A stretch of DNA of 64,000 bases from Basidiobolus meristosporus CBS 931.73. Its lineage: Eukaryota; Basidiobolomycota; Basidiobolomycetes; Basidiobolales; Basidiobolaceae. The notes beneath the pieces are model-generated. The model searched no databases and was not told where the DNA came from. It was given only the letters and a program-made list of their open reading frames with translations. Positions 20,997-30,606 of the stretch are shown here, piece after piece. The first letter of the stretch is position 1; the number at the start of each line of letters is the position of its first letter. Made by a program: the position numbers and the translations under genes. The DNA is taken from positions 97,574 through 161,573 of the forward strand of contig MCFE01000123.1 in assembly GCA_002104905.1 (NCBI GenBank). The letters are read 5' to 3'.

Positions 20997-22064
20997 TCAT
21001 GCGCATATGGTGTTATTAAATGGCGCATAGGGTGGGGGTGGTATCCCTTGGTATGGTGACATCGCTTCGTAACTGGGTGGGCACTGCGACAGCTCGTTCT
21101 GAAGGTCGCTTTGGACTCCCACCCGAAGCAGTAGGTGAAGGGTTTTACGCTCGTTGCCATCCTCGGTCTCGATCTCCACGAACACCTTATGGACCACCTT
21201 GATGTAGCTGCACTCACTATCACAGTAAGCGCCCTTGGGGATTTGGAGGTTTAGGCTGCCCTCCCAAGCATGTTCGTTGCATACCTGGCTGGCTTGGCTG
21301 AGGTCATGGCACTTGATTATTGGCTTGCCTCCCTTGAGGCTGTAGGAAATAAACTCCCGTAAGACAAGGGAGATTTTTCGGATCTTGAAAGTAGGCTCGA
21401 ACGAGCAGAAGCTATACAAAACCGGAAACTGATCGCCCACGGTGTAGGTTGTCTCAGGTGAGGAGATTTGATAAGCAAACTTATCCAGCCAAACCCCATG
21501 GATCATGGTCGGCTGTAGGTAGTCATCGGAGGACGGGAGTGGAGCACGTTTGATCTCCACTGTACGACACGCTTTCATGTCAAAATGGAACGCAGGGCGC
21601 TCCACCGTGGCCACCAATTTGTACACGATCTTGCCTGAATTCACGTCGATGGACTCGGGCAAATCACCCTTGAGAGGCAGCTCGAAGTCGTAGGCGTAGT
21701 CTTTAGGCGCCAGTAGGTAAGCGTCCCGGCGTGCTTCCAAGAAGGTCCACTTGTGTCTGATTACATCGTACTCGTGCCTGGGGAGATCTGTGCGGAGGCT
21801 GGTTAGCATCGCTATCACGACGGGGAAAATGCTGCAAACACACTTACCAAAGCCGCCGTTGATCTTGACTTTGCCAACAAATTTGAGGTGAATGGACTTC
21901 ACCTTCATGTGCTCTTGGGGATTGAAGCGCAGGGTTCCACGCAGCACGCATCCAACGGACTCTTCCGTGGTGCCATACATGGTCAGCGAGTCCCCATTCA
22001 AATCGATCTGGATGTGCTCGGTGGCGAGCTGTGTTGTGGAGTCAACGTGGGGTAGGTTGAACAT
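20997..22064 (-). CDS. arrestin-related trafficking adaptor with PPxY motifs
   Basis: The N-terminal arrestin fold is recognisable from EHIQIDLNGDSLTMYGTTEE, then RGTLRFNPQEHMKVKSIHLK and DYAYDFELPLKGDLPESI; the C-terminal arrestin half follows (YTVGDQFPVLYSF, VVHKVFVEIETED). The tail carries two PPxY-type motifs (CPPSYEA and PPPPYAP), which bind the WW domains of the Nedd4/Rsp5 ubiquitin ligase. In yeast, ART proteins use these to direct ubiquitination and endocytosis of plasma-membrane transporters. A 60-nt intron (complement 21788-21847, GTAAGTG..TGCTAAC..CACAG) interrupts the gene after INGGF; it is a multiple of three without a stop, so the frame reads through it (355 residues unspliced, 335 spliced). 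Candidate cargo nearby includes the Dal5-type transporter, but that is only a guess. Confidence 0.85.
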   Translation of the reverse strand: MFNLPHVDSTTQLATEHIQIDLNGDSLTMYGTTEESVGCVLRGTLRFNPQEHMKVKSIHLKFVGKVKINGGFGKCVCSIFPVVIAMLTSLRTDLPRHEYDVIRHKWTFLEARRDAYLLAPKDYAYDFELPLKGDLPESIDVNSGKIVYKLVATVERPAFHFDMKACRTVEIKRAPLPSSDDYLQPTMIHGVWLDKFAYQISSPETTYTVGDQFPVLYSFCSFEPTFKIRKISLVLREFISYSLKGGKPIIKCHDLSQASQVCNEHAWEGSLNLQIPKGAYCDSECSYIKVVHKVFVEIETEDGNERKTLHLLLRVGVQSDLQNELSQCPPSYEAMSPYQGIPPPPYAPFNNTICA

Positions 22065-22101
22065 GTCGATAGTGGTAGGGAGCTTGAGGCAGACACGGGG
22101 A

Positions 22102-22108
22102 ATTTATA
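22102..22108 (-). promoter_or_regulatory. TATA box of the arrestin gene
   Basis: Minus-strand TATAAAT about 38 bases upstream of the ATG at 22064. Distance and sequence fit a fungal core promoter. Confidence 0.45.
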
Positions 22109-22542
22109 GAGGACCAAGGAGTTTGGATCCGATGGGGCACGTGGAACCGCAACGCATGAAGCCTAGCTTTGATTATCTCTGTCCAAGCTAACCACAACCA
22201 TCCAACATTCGTTTTTTTCCTATCCACGTTGTAGCGACCCCGTATATGGTATGGATGCCTGGAAGTCGCCGCTTATGGAATCGGATGCTTGAAAGCCCCC
22301 CATACTGCCAATAAGTTAATTAAATCTCACCATCACTAATAATACACTAACCGCTCGTGTCACAAGGGTTGACAGCGCTCGAGTATTCCACATGTGAAGA
22401 GAGAAGCCACCCCCTTAATCATAGATGACCAAATGAATTGCGGGACCATTGCATGTTGTAGGGTTTTTGTTTATTCAAGTGATGCCGAAGCTTTAGATAT
22501 AGATTCGACCTGGATATTACCTGCGCAGATGAGATCCAAACA
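22109..22542. other. intergenic region
   Basis: About 430 bases between the arrestin promoter and the 3' end of SND3. It contains AT-rich blocks (TTAATTAAATCTCACC) but no supported gene. Confidence 0.4.
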
Positions 22543-23410
22543 TTACAATCCCTTATCTTTCTTGCTGGCCGCCTTAGCGGCTCTCTTGAGATCCTTCTTG
22601 GTAACCTGTTTGGGTCCAGAATTGGCTCTGATATTACAAGGGCGAGTTAGTGGGCATCAGGGAGGATGATTAGCTGTTCGCTTATTTACCCGAAAGGTGA
22701 GCTAACTTTCCAAGGGCGTTTCAATTCGCCCTCAGCCCTCTTGTTGAAAAAGTGGATTTGGAACACTTTGCTCTCGAAGAGACTCTTGAAGGGCATGAAA
22801 GTTTGGAGGAAAAGGGGCTGGACATAGCCCCACTTGAGATGGATGAAGGCAAGAATGCAGAGGGAGATGAAGGTTTGCTTCACAACCTTGAAAACCTCAT
22901 CGCAATCATAGTCGCAGTAGGTGGTGGTGATAGGAACGGGCTCCCTATAAACGACGTTAGTGGGGCCCTTCTCCGAACGCGAATGACCAATCAAACATAC
23001 TCTCCGCTCCAAGGGTTGGGCTCAATGTACATGAGCTCGGTAGTATCTGATGATATGTGGATTTAGCAAGTGGAGATGTGGCGATCCAGCAAGCAAACAA
23101 CAATACCGTTTTTAGCCTTGATGCGGGTTCTAACGTAGAAGCACAAGCCGAGAATAATCCCCACCGAGGTAAGATGGATGATACGCATCCAAAACACCTT
23201 GTTTGGATCTTCAAGATTTAGCATGCGGGCCTGTCACCAGTGCGAAGAAGGCAATTGGTTAGTTTGGACCGCTGCTTGCCCGGAGAGAAAGGATGGACTT
23301 ACCACTTGGATCAGACCAAGGACCATGACGAGGTTTTGTACCTATCATCACTGGTTTAATAAGGAAGTAAAGACGGACCAAACGCATCCACGCCCTACCT
23401 GAGGATTCAT
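22543..23410 (-). CDS. SND3: PHO88/SND3-like ER membrane protein (multi-exon)
   Basis: Pho88/Snd3 is an ER membrane protein of the SRP-independent (SND) targeting route; loss in yeast also affects phosphate transporter maturation. Exon 1 is only four codons, MNPQ (ATG complement 23408-23410), matching the yeast start. Next exons give LVMVLGLIQVV, then RMLNLEDPNKVFWMRIIHLT and a membrane helix VGIILGLCFYVRTRIKAKN. A further exon reads VYREPVPITTTYCDYDCDEV, FISLCILAFIHLKWGYVQPL and VFQIHFFNKRAEGELKRPWK, close to the family's conserved end. The C-terminus is lysine-rich (KKDLKRAAKAASKKDKGL-stop, 22543). The pattern of four short exons and conserved blocks makes the identification firm. Confidence 0.85.
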
Positions 23411-23557
23411 TTTGTGGAGAAGCCAAAGAGTTGGCAATGCGCGTCGAATAATTTAACCTTGCGGCCAAAAAAAAACTAATCAACATTCAGAGGTTCCATT
23501 GGGATCTTATGCCAAATTGAATCTTGGTTTGTGAATGTATGTACAGATTTATTTCAG

Positions 23558-23839
23558 TTAATTATGAACATAGTCAACCCACTTCTGGGCTATACGGCGC
23601 TTAGAATGTGATATCCGGATTCCAATACCAATTTCGTTTGACGGGCTGTTGGTGGTGGTCTGTGTCTGTGTCTGTGTTGTGTCTGTGCCTGCGTCTTCAA
23701 GAGATATGGGCGCGGAATAGGCTAGAAGTATCAGCGCAAGATAGAAGAGCAGAATAAATACGGCCTTGGAGAGCATGTTGAGCGTGGGATTGTAGATTTG
23801 CGGAATAGCTGGGCGGGAGTAGGTACTTATATTTAACAT
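23558..23839 (-). CDS. small secreted or membrane-tethered protein, unknown
   Basis: 93 residues from ATG complement 23837-23839. The hydrophobic stretch MLSKAVFILLFYLALILLAYSAPIS starts at an internal Met about 22 residues in and looks like a signal peptide with cleavage after AYS-AP. The mature part is Thr/Gln-rich (TDTTQTQTQTTTNSPS), then IGIGIRISHSKRRIAQKWVD and the end YVHN. A dibasic KR (residues about 79-80) leaves a 14-residue C-terminal peptide, as in Kex2-processed precursors. No homologue recognised; it could be an effector-like, pheromone-like or non-functional frame. Confidence 0.4.
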   Translation of the reverse strand: MLNISTYSRPAIPQIYNPTLNMLSKAVFILLFYLALILLAYSAPISLEDAGTDTTQTQTQTTTNSPSNEIGIGIRISHSKRRIAQKWVDYVHN

Positions 23840-24268
23840 CACTTGGCCTGGACTCTTGACTCGTTCATCATGTTCGTATCCAGAGCATCCGTCTTCATCC
23901 CCCCGAAAGTCTAGTTTCTCTCTGGCAAATCACCCGCACTTCCGCCTGCCTCTAGGTCGACTATTTACGGCCTTCGATATGATTCACTCTATGCATTAGT
24001 TACCCATCATTTAGGCGAGAAAGGCCCAAGAATCTGACCACTTGATCGAGCCTCCTGGGTGATCTAGATATATCATCAGGGCGTCACAGGAGATCTAATT
24101 TAGCTTAATTTATTTTTAGGTTGTCCGCAGTGGAAGCACCAGGTTGCTTTATTAGCTGGCTAAGAAGCTGCGATTTTTTTTACGCAAATTTCTATTCTAT
24201 GAATTCGGCTTAATCCTCCATTTATCAGAGGAACCACTCTGACCGCTACCCACGGATAAGTTAGAAAC
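23840..24268. other. divergent intergenic region before MRH4
   Basis: About 430 bases between the small secreted ORF (minus) and MRH4 (plus). AT-rich blocks (TTTAGCTTAATTTATTTTTAGG near 24100) may belong to a promoter. No gene seen. Confidence 0.4.
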
Positions 24269-25839
24269 ATGTTTGGTCTGTGCCGACTCACTAGACAGCT
24301 GGCCATAGGCAAACCAGTGCCTTTGACTGTCCAAAAGGCATTCTTCTCCAACACCAACGTGCTGGAGATACGTAAGGCTAGTATAAAGAAGCCCAATGTG
24401 AGCACCTTGACCAAGCATCTCAAGCCAGACGGTATGACTGGTTACCAACGCAGAGCGAAGCTACTGAGGGAGGCGGGTAAGAAGAAGAACCCCATCACGA
24501 AAAAGACCCGAGGGTTTGTGCCGGTTCGATTCAAGCTTTTGTCAGTCGAGTCCGATGTCAAGTCTCCTCCCGTGAAAGGAAAAGGAAAGAAACCCAAATC
24601 TGGCGAAGAGACTGTAAAGGACTTTGTAAAGCGCGCCAACTCAAGCCAGTTCGAGGATTTCAAGCTTAGAGAGGAGGTGTTCACTGCACTGAAGAAGGGC
24701 CCTTGGCCCATGTTGGAGAACACGTGCGCCCAACCGAGATCCAGACGCTTGCTATCCCCGAGATTTTGAAGGGACGGAGCCAAATCCTTTGTGCCGCCGA
24801 GACAGGTTCTGGCAAAACTTTGGCCTACTTGATCCCGCTCATCAACAGACTGAAGGAGCAGGAGGCAATTCACGAGAAGCAGGTAAGCACCACGGCAGTA
24901 AGAAAGCTCAACAAACCACGCGTGATTATCTTGGTGCCAAGCAGAGAGCTTGTCAATCAAGTGATCCAAGTGGGTAAGGGCATGTGCCACCACGCCAAAT
25001 TCCGGATCGCAGCCATGACAAATGCAATGACCAAGAAAAACGTCCTGCGTGCGTTCGAAAGCCCGGTGGATATCCTGGTTGCCACACCCGCAAGCTTGTT
25101 GCATTACTTCAACGATAAAGACATATCCTTCGCCGACACTTTCTCGGTAGTTATCGACGAAGCCGACAGTATGTTCGATGGTGGATTTGGGGATGAAATC
25201 AAAGACATCTTCAAGTACATCAAGAGATCACGCGAGACCCAGAACCTCAGCTCTCAATTCATCGTTGTATCGGCCACTCTTCCGAAGAAAGTCAACGAAT
25301 CCCTGGACAAAATGTTCCCAGAGCTCTTCAAGATCACCACGCCTTCACTTCACAAAGCCCTTCCCAAACTCCGGCAAAACTTCGTGGATCTAGCCAGATT
25401 CCAAGGAAACAAACAGCTGGCGATATTGGATGTATTACGCGGCAATTCCCAAGACCGCACCATGATCTTCACCAACACTAAGCATGGTGCGAAGCTGCTT
25501 CACAAGTTCCTGGACGAAAAGAACATCAAGACCTTCTTGTTGCATGGCGACACCACCGACGATGCCAGAGATGAGATGGTGAACGCTTTCAAGGACGGCT
25601 CTCAAGAGTCCAGGATCATGGTGTGCACTGACATTGCTTCTCGTGGTCTTGATGTCAGCAATGTGCACCATGTCATTCTCTATGACTTCCCTAGCTCTGT
25701 TGTAGACTATCTACACAGAGTAGGCAGAACTGCCCGTGCAGGCAGCAAGGGTAAAGCCACTAGTTTGGTGGCTCGCAAGAACCGCAATCTCGCCGATCGT
25801 ATCCAACGGTCGATTCGAGATGGAACCGTTTTAAGCTAA
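24269..25839 (+). CDS. MRH4: MRH4-like mitochondrial DEAD-box RNA helicase, with a one-base frame break
   Basis: Mrh4 is a mitochondrial matrix DEAD-box helicase needed for large mitoribosomal subunit assembly. The N-terminus (MFGLCRLTRQLAIGKPVPLT) is basic with hydroxylated residues, as in a targeting sequence. The core has FEDFKLREEVF, a Q-motif RPTEIQTLAIPEI, motif I AAETGSGKT, Ia PSRELVNQ, GG-equivalent, motif II as DEAD (VVIDEADSMFDGG), motif III SAT (VVSATLPKK), IV MIFTNTKHGAKLL, V DIASRGLDVSNV and VI YLHRVGRTARAG. Everything is colinear, but the first part (24269 to about 24700) and the rest (about 24700 to 25839) are in different frames; one base is missing between KKGPW and HVGEHVRPTE. 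With one base restored the protein is about 523 residues, near the yeast length of 561. ATG 24269 follows the only sensible start. Confidence 0.85.
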
Positions 25840-25998
25840 TTCCGCACTAATTCGCATAGAATCCCCCTTCATATCTCTAGAGCATCCACTGTGGCATTTC
25901 TCTTATTTTCTTTAGTCTGCATGTATACTTGAGTTGGTTACTCCACCATAATAATTAAATCGTATTCATTTTTTTTTATTACAAACGCGTTGAATGGT

Positions 25999-27406
25999 TT
26001 AGTTACCGGTTCCGGTTCCGGGCCAGAACACTCTGCATGTGTTTCGATAGACGATCTCTGCAACCTCCTGCACATCTCGGGAGTGCACACCGGCTATCAC
26101 CTCCAACACTTGCCTGTTCGATAGTAATTAGCATTTTTTGATCAGCACCAGGGTGGTAGGGGGGGGGGTTACCGTAAGGTACAGGGCTCGTTTCGGCTTT
26201 TCACCATCAAACCCAACTCGAAGCGTTCCTTCTTCTTGGATTCAAACAACAATTCCGGTTTGTCTTTGATGTATTTGTAGCTGGCATGGGTTGGTCGAAT
26301 GTCACACCAAGGGGCATCTATGTGAGTTCAAATGAGTTGTAGGTTGGGCTGTGGCCTGGAAGAAGATGGTGCGTATACCAGTCTCGATCATCATGCGCTC
26401 AATTGGAATCGATGCCACCACACTGAGATTCTCCTCGGTTTTCAATGAGCATCCATTAATCCCAATAAAAAGATCCAAGTCCAACAGCTCTTTCGCCTCG
26501 TCGCTGGTTCCGGTGAACGAATGAACCACCCCCTGGGTAAACCGACCCCGATTCTCCCTGATCATCTGTGGACTGTTGTGAAGATTAATAACCTGCGCGC
26601 AACTCCAATCATAACCACATTATATGCTAAAGGATATTGGCAAAGTCGCCATCAGTGTTTCGATTGTGAAGGAACATCGGGAGTTTGGTGGTCTCCGCCA
26701 GTTGGAATTGCTTCTCGAAATACCTATTGGATTTAGTGTTAATGTGGGTTTTCTCAAACCAAAGATTCCGTGGCAACATACTTGAGCTGGGTCTCTTTAT
26801 CGCAGAACTGTAGTCTGTCGTAATCTACACTCCTGTGAGTAATTGCTGGCTTGCCGGTCTCGAGCTCACGTTTCCTTACCTAGACCACATTCGCCAATGG
26901 CAACTACTTTGTTCTGATCATTAAGGGCAATCTTCGATAGCTCCTCATAATATACTTCGGGTGAGGCTGAAATAGAGGTATCCTCAAACTCGGAACAACG
27001 AGTAGGATGGCAGCCAACAGTCGAGTACAAATAATCTACGTAGTGAGGGGGGCTAAGTAAAAGAAGTATCTTGTCTTTGCTGAATCATAGCCAACCTCTG
27101 CTTCTGGCCAATTCAAGGGCTTCTTTGCTCTCAGATAAAGAGCCACCAGTAATCAGCATGCGCTCCACACCTGCATCGAGAGCCCTCTTCAGGACGTACT
27201 CTAAATCATCTAAGCGGGCCAGCAAAAGTGGATGTCAGCATTTTCACCGGTTTCTTGAATCCCAATGAGTACCTTCATGGACTTTTTTGCCTCGATAGTC
27301 CCCCCGGAACATAGGGTCAGTCAGGTTAAGGCCGATGTCTTGGGATGATAAGCATAAGTAATAGCGGGTACGCAGAGCAGATGGGACCCTTACCAATGAG
27401 CTTCAT
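25999..27406 (-). CDS. TatD-family deoxyribonuclease (TATDN1-like, multi-exon)
   Basis: TatD/TATDN1 are metal-dependent DNases with a TIM-barrel fold, implicated in DNA repair and DNA fragmentation. The first exon is MKLI; after a short intron comes [20 protein letters not shown], the eukaryotic TATDN1 start. Metal-site blocks follow: VAIGECGL (Glu), the HNR-type His region, [20 protein letters not shown] (His), [20 protein letters not shown], and [20 protein letters not shown] (Asp) across an intron near 26340-26370. The end reads [11 protein letters not shown]-x-GTGTGN-stop (25999). All four metal-binding blocks are visible. Several introns of about 50-70 nt. Strong family call; exact exon borders approximate. 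The gene lies tail-to-tail with MRH4. Confidence 0.85.
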
Positions 27407-27600
27407 GTTGGGAGTGTACACAACTGAGGAGTACCTTTGCCTGAAAGAAATGGCCAGCTTACTCAACATGGGTGGAAAATTTCCTTGGAAACCAATAGAA
27501 TCGATCAATGAAGCGCAATCGTTGCTGAATTATTGTTGGAATGATCTAATGCTTTATAAATATATGTATAAGTGGAAACAGTGGCAAAATGCTGGATGAA

Positions 27601-27616
27601 TATATATATATATATA
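27601..27616. repeat. (TA)n dinucleotide repeat
   Basis: Eight TA units in the short space between the TATDN1 start and the ENA ATPase stop. Could add promoter flexibility for TATDN1 but nothing shows this. Confidence 0.6.
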
Positions 27617-27648
27617 ACGTGAGGAAGGGGATTGAAATTGATTAAAAA

Positions 27649-30606
27649 CTAGTAAGCAGCCTTCTCATCGTCTACAAGCACAATGTTGGGCTTCATCGTC
27701 CTTCTCTTGATAAGCTTGTAGAGCTCGGAGGCAGCCAAGAAGATGAGGACCGAAACGCCGACGACGGCCCACTCCCAAGTAAGATATTGGTGCTTGAAGA
27801 TGGAGGTGTTGACGTATGGGATGTACAAGACTGGGATCAACAAGCCACATCCAAGGAAGATTGACCAGAACAGCGGGCGGTTGGAGTAGTAGTTGCGGAT
27901 GCCGGGGGGTAGCCATTGGGGCTCACGAAGGCTGCGGCAGTTGTAAGCATGCAATAGAATCAACAGAGTGAGGCAGGAGAAAGCAGCACCACGGGCACGG
28001 AAGACCAGGTCACAGGCGTCGGAGTAGGCAGAGTTGCAATCGTGGCCCAGGTTTCCGTCACCGAAACCGAAGACCACGAGGACGAAGTTCAACAGAGAGA
28101 GGCCGCCCATCAAAGTACCGTATACGAGGATGTCGGAAATAATCTCCAAGGTGAAGATTCCGCTGGTGGGTGAACGAGGAGGCATGCGCATCGTCAAAGG
28201 ATTGTTAGGCTCCAATCCCAAGGCCATGGCTGGAGGAGAGCTGGTAACCATGTTCAGGAAGAGAATCTGAACTGGTGACATGGGATACACGGTAAGTCCA
28301 CTACTATCAGCAAAGCAAAGACCAATGACCAAGGCAATCACCTCGGACACGTTGCCGGACATCAGGTGGAGGACAAACTTCTGAATGTTGGCGAAGATTC
28401 GACGACCCTCCTCAACGGCCCTAACAATAGTGGCGAAATTATCATCGGTCAATACGATATCGGAAGCTTGTTTGGCGACGTCGGAGCCGGCCATTCCCAT
28501 GGCGATACCAACGTTGGCAATCTTAAGACTTGGTGAATCGTTTACACCGTCACCGGTCATGGCGGCGATCTTCTTTCTTCTGTGCAAAGCCTTGATCATC
28601 TTGACCTTTGTGTCGGGACTGCAACGAGCAATGACGTAAGGGAGCTCCTCCAGATCGTCTATTTCTTGGTCGGTCAAGGCATCAAACTCCATGGCGGTCA
28701 TTACTAGCTTGGGCCCTTCCTTGCTCTCCCTGTAGTTGGGTGGGATAATGGATACTTCACGGGCAATGGCGGCTGCAGTGGCTGGATGATCTCCAGTAAG
28801 CATGTGCACACGGATACCTGCACGAGCGCATTGCTCGACACTTTCCTTGGATTCAGCACGAGGAGGATCGTAGATACCGACCAGGCCGACGAACACCATG
28901 TCGCGCTCTACCTGCTCACGAGTCCAGTAATCGGGGTGGGTTTCAGATAGTTGAGGCTCAATATAGCGATACGCCAGAGAGAGCACACGAAGTCCATTGG
29001 ATGCCAGCTGCTCCACCTGGTAGCCGATCATTTGAGAGAGTTGATCCGGCTTTTCAATGGTCTCCTCTCTGTCTCCGATCTTGATACGCGAGCAGCACCC
29101 GATGACACGCTCGGTGGCGCCCTTCATATAAGCGATGTGCTTCCCGGACTTCTCCTCGGTGTACACCACACTCATTCTTTTGACCGTGGAATCGAAGGGG
29201 AACTCGGCATGAAGCGAAAACTCTGGGTGGCCGTTGTCAGTTTTCTGGGTCAGCGCGGGTCTTCCTCGACCAACCTTGGTGGCAAACACCTGAAGGGCGG
29301 TTTCGGTAGGATCGCCCACACCAATCCACTCGCCAGTGGTTTTGTCGTGCTTCAGGGTCGCCATGTTACACAAGGAAGAAACCTCGACCACTCTTCTCAA
29401 AGGAGCCCCCATATTTTCGTAGTTGACGACTTGTGTGTATGAATCGGAACTTCCGGCCATAGCTAGGTCGTTGGCGGAGATTTCTCCCAGACGGATCACC
29501 TGCCCTTCAGGAATGAAGCCAGCACCAGAGATATGGTAGTAGCCGTCTCCTGGAATGTAGGCTTTGGTCATGACCATCTTAGATTGGGTAAGAGTGCCGG
29601 TTTTGTCTGAACAGATGTTGGTGACGGATCCTAAGGCCTCGAGAGAATTCAGTTGTCGGATGATCGCCTTGTTTTTGGCCATGGATCTAACACCAGCAGC
29701 CATGGTGAGGGTAACAACGGCGATCAATCCTTCGGGGATGACAGCAATGCCCAATGAAATGGCGTAGATGGCGACCTCGGCAGTGATTCGGAATTTGTTG
29801 ACGGCGAAGACAACTACGCCCAAGAGAAGAGCAAAGATGAACAGGAGGTAGCCCATTTTGTCCATACTTTTTTGGAGTTTGGTCTTGCTATCCCCACTGC
29901 TCTCAATAAGGCTCTTGGCGATCTTTCCGATCTCACTCTGCATCCCGGTCGCAATAACAACTCCACGGCCACGGCCCTTGGTTACGGTGGTGCTGGAATA
30001 TACCAGGTTGATGCGATCACCAATAGGCTCATCAGGGTCGGTCAGGGTTTCAAGAGTCTTGGGAACTGGAAGAGATTCACCCGTAAGCAAAGCTTCGTCG
30101 ACTTCCAGATTGAACTGTTCAAATAGTCGGGCATCGGCACCAATCACATCCCCATTCTCGAATACCAGGATGTCGCCAGGGACAAGCTCGTTAGTCGAGA
30201 TGTGAGCCAGATTTCCATCGCGCATAACACGTGATGTGGGGGAAGCCATCTTCCGTAGGGAGTCCATGGTCTTCTCGGCACGGTACTCTTGGAAGAACCC
30301 GATAGTGGTGTTTGTTATAATGACCACTCCGATTACTGCTCCCTCGACCCAATCCTTAGCGGAAAAGGCAATGGCCATGGCAGCAACGAGAATAATGGTA
30401 AGAGAATTGGCAATTTGTCTGAAAAGGACCTTCCAGGGACTAACACCGCCATTCCCAGACATCTGGTTGTGGCCGTATTGCTGGAGGCGCTCTTGCACTT
30501 GCTGTGAGCTGAGACCATCCTCTAGATTGGTATCCAACTTCTGAGCGGTATCTTGGATGTCATATGTGTGATAAGGCAGCGGCGCTTCAGTAGTAGGGTT
30601 GGACAT
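27649..30606 (-). CDS. ENA-type (type IID) sodium/potassium-exporting P-type ATPase
   Basis: Single exon, 985 residues, the size of fungal ENA pumps. ENA ATPases expel Na+ (and K+) across the plasma membrane and give salt and alkaline tolerance. Visible landmarks: N-terminal cation-ATPase domain (residues 10-80), ITNTTIGFFQEYRAEKTMDS (98-116), actuator loop TGES (175-178), membrane helix with PEGL (291-294), phosphorylation site SDKTGTLTQSKM with Asp334, nucleotide-binding KGATERVIGC, hinge MTGDGVNDSPSLK and C-terminal membrane helices ending in a basic tail (LIKRRTMKPN). DKTGTLTQ with PEGLIAVVT and the NTTIGFFQEY block favour ENA over SERCA or PMR1. A long gene-free region lies upstream, room for complex stress regulation. 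The start is the first ATG, with the typical short N-terminus. Confidence 0.9.
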   Translation of the reverse strand: MSNPTTEAPLPYHTYDIQDTAQKLDTNLEDGLSSQQVQERLQQYGHNQMSGNGGVSPWKVLFRQIANSLTIILVAAMAIAFSAKDWVEGAVIGVVIITNTTIGFFQEYRAEKTMDSLRKMASPTSRVMRDGNLAHISTNELVPGDILVFENGDVIGADARLFEQFNLEVDEALLTGESLPVPKTLETLTDPDEPIGDRINLVYSSTTVTKGRGRGVVIATGMQSEIGKIAKSLIESSGDSKTKLQKSMDKMGYLLFIFALLLGVVVFAVNKFRITAEVAIYAISLGIAVIPEGLIAVVTLTMAAGVRSMAKNKAIIRQLNSLEALGSVTNICSDKTGTLTQSKMVMTKAYIPGDGYYHISGAGFIPEGQVIRLGEISANDLAMAGSSDSYTQVVNYENMGAPLRRVVEVSSLCNMATLKHDKTTGEWIGVGDPTETALQVFATKVGRGRPALTQKTDNGHPEFSLHAEFPFDSTVKRMSVVYTEEKSGKHIAYMKGATERVIGCCSRIKIGDREETIEKPDQLSQMIGYQVEQLASNGLRVLSLAYRYIEPQLSETHPDYWTREQVERDMVFVGLVGIYDPPRAESKESVEQCARAGIRVHMLTGDHPATAAAIAREVSIIPPNYRESKEGPKLVMTAMEFDALTDQEIDDLEELPYVIARCSPDTKVKMIKALHRRKKIAAMTGDGVNDSPSLKIANVGIAMGMAGSDVAKQASDIVLTDDNFATIVRAVEEGRRIFANIQKFVLHLMSGNVSEVIALVIGLCFADSSGLTVYPMSPVQILFLNMVTSSPPAMALGLEPNNPLTMRMPPRSPTSGIFTLEIISDILVYGTLMGGLSLLNFVLVVFGFGDGNLGHDCNSAYSDACDLVFRARGAAFSCLTLLILLHAYNCRSLREPQWLPPGIRNYYSNRPLFWSIFLGCGLLIPVLYIPYVNTSIFKHQYLTWEWAVVGVSVLIFLAASELYKLIKRRTMKPNIVLVDDEKAAY

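Noticed and set aside
27601-27616. TA repeat as a terminator or origin
   Set aside because: A simple dinucleotide run; nothing else supports a function.
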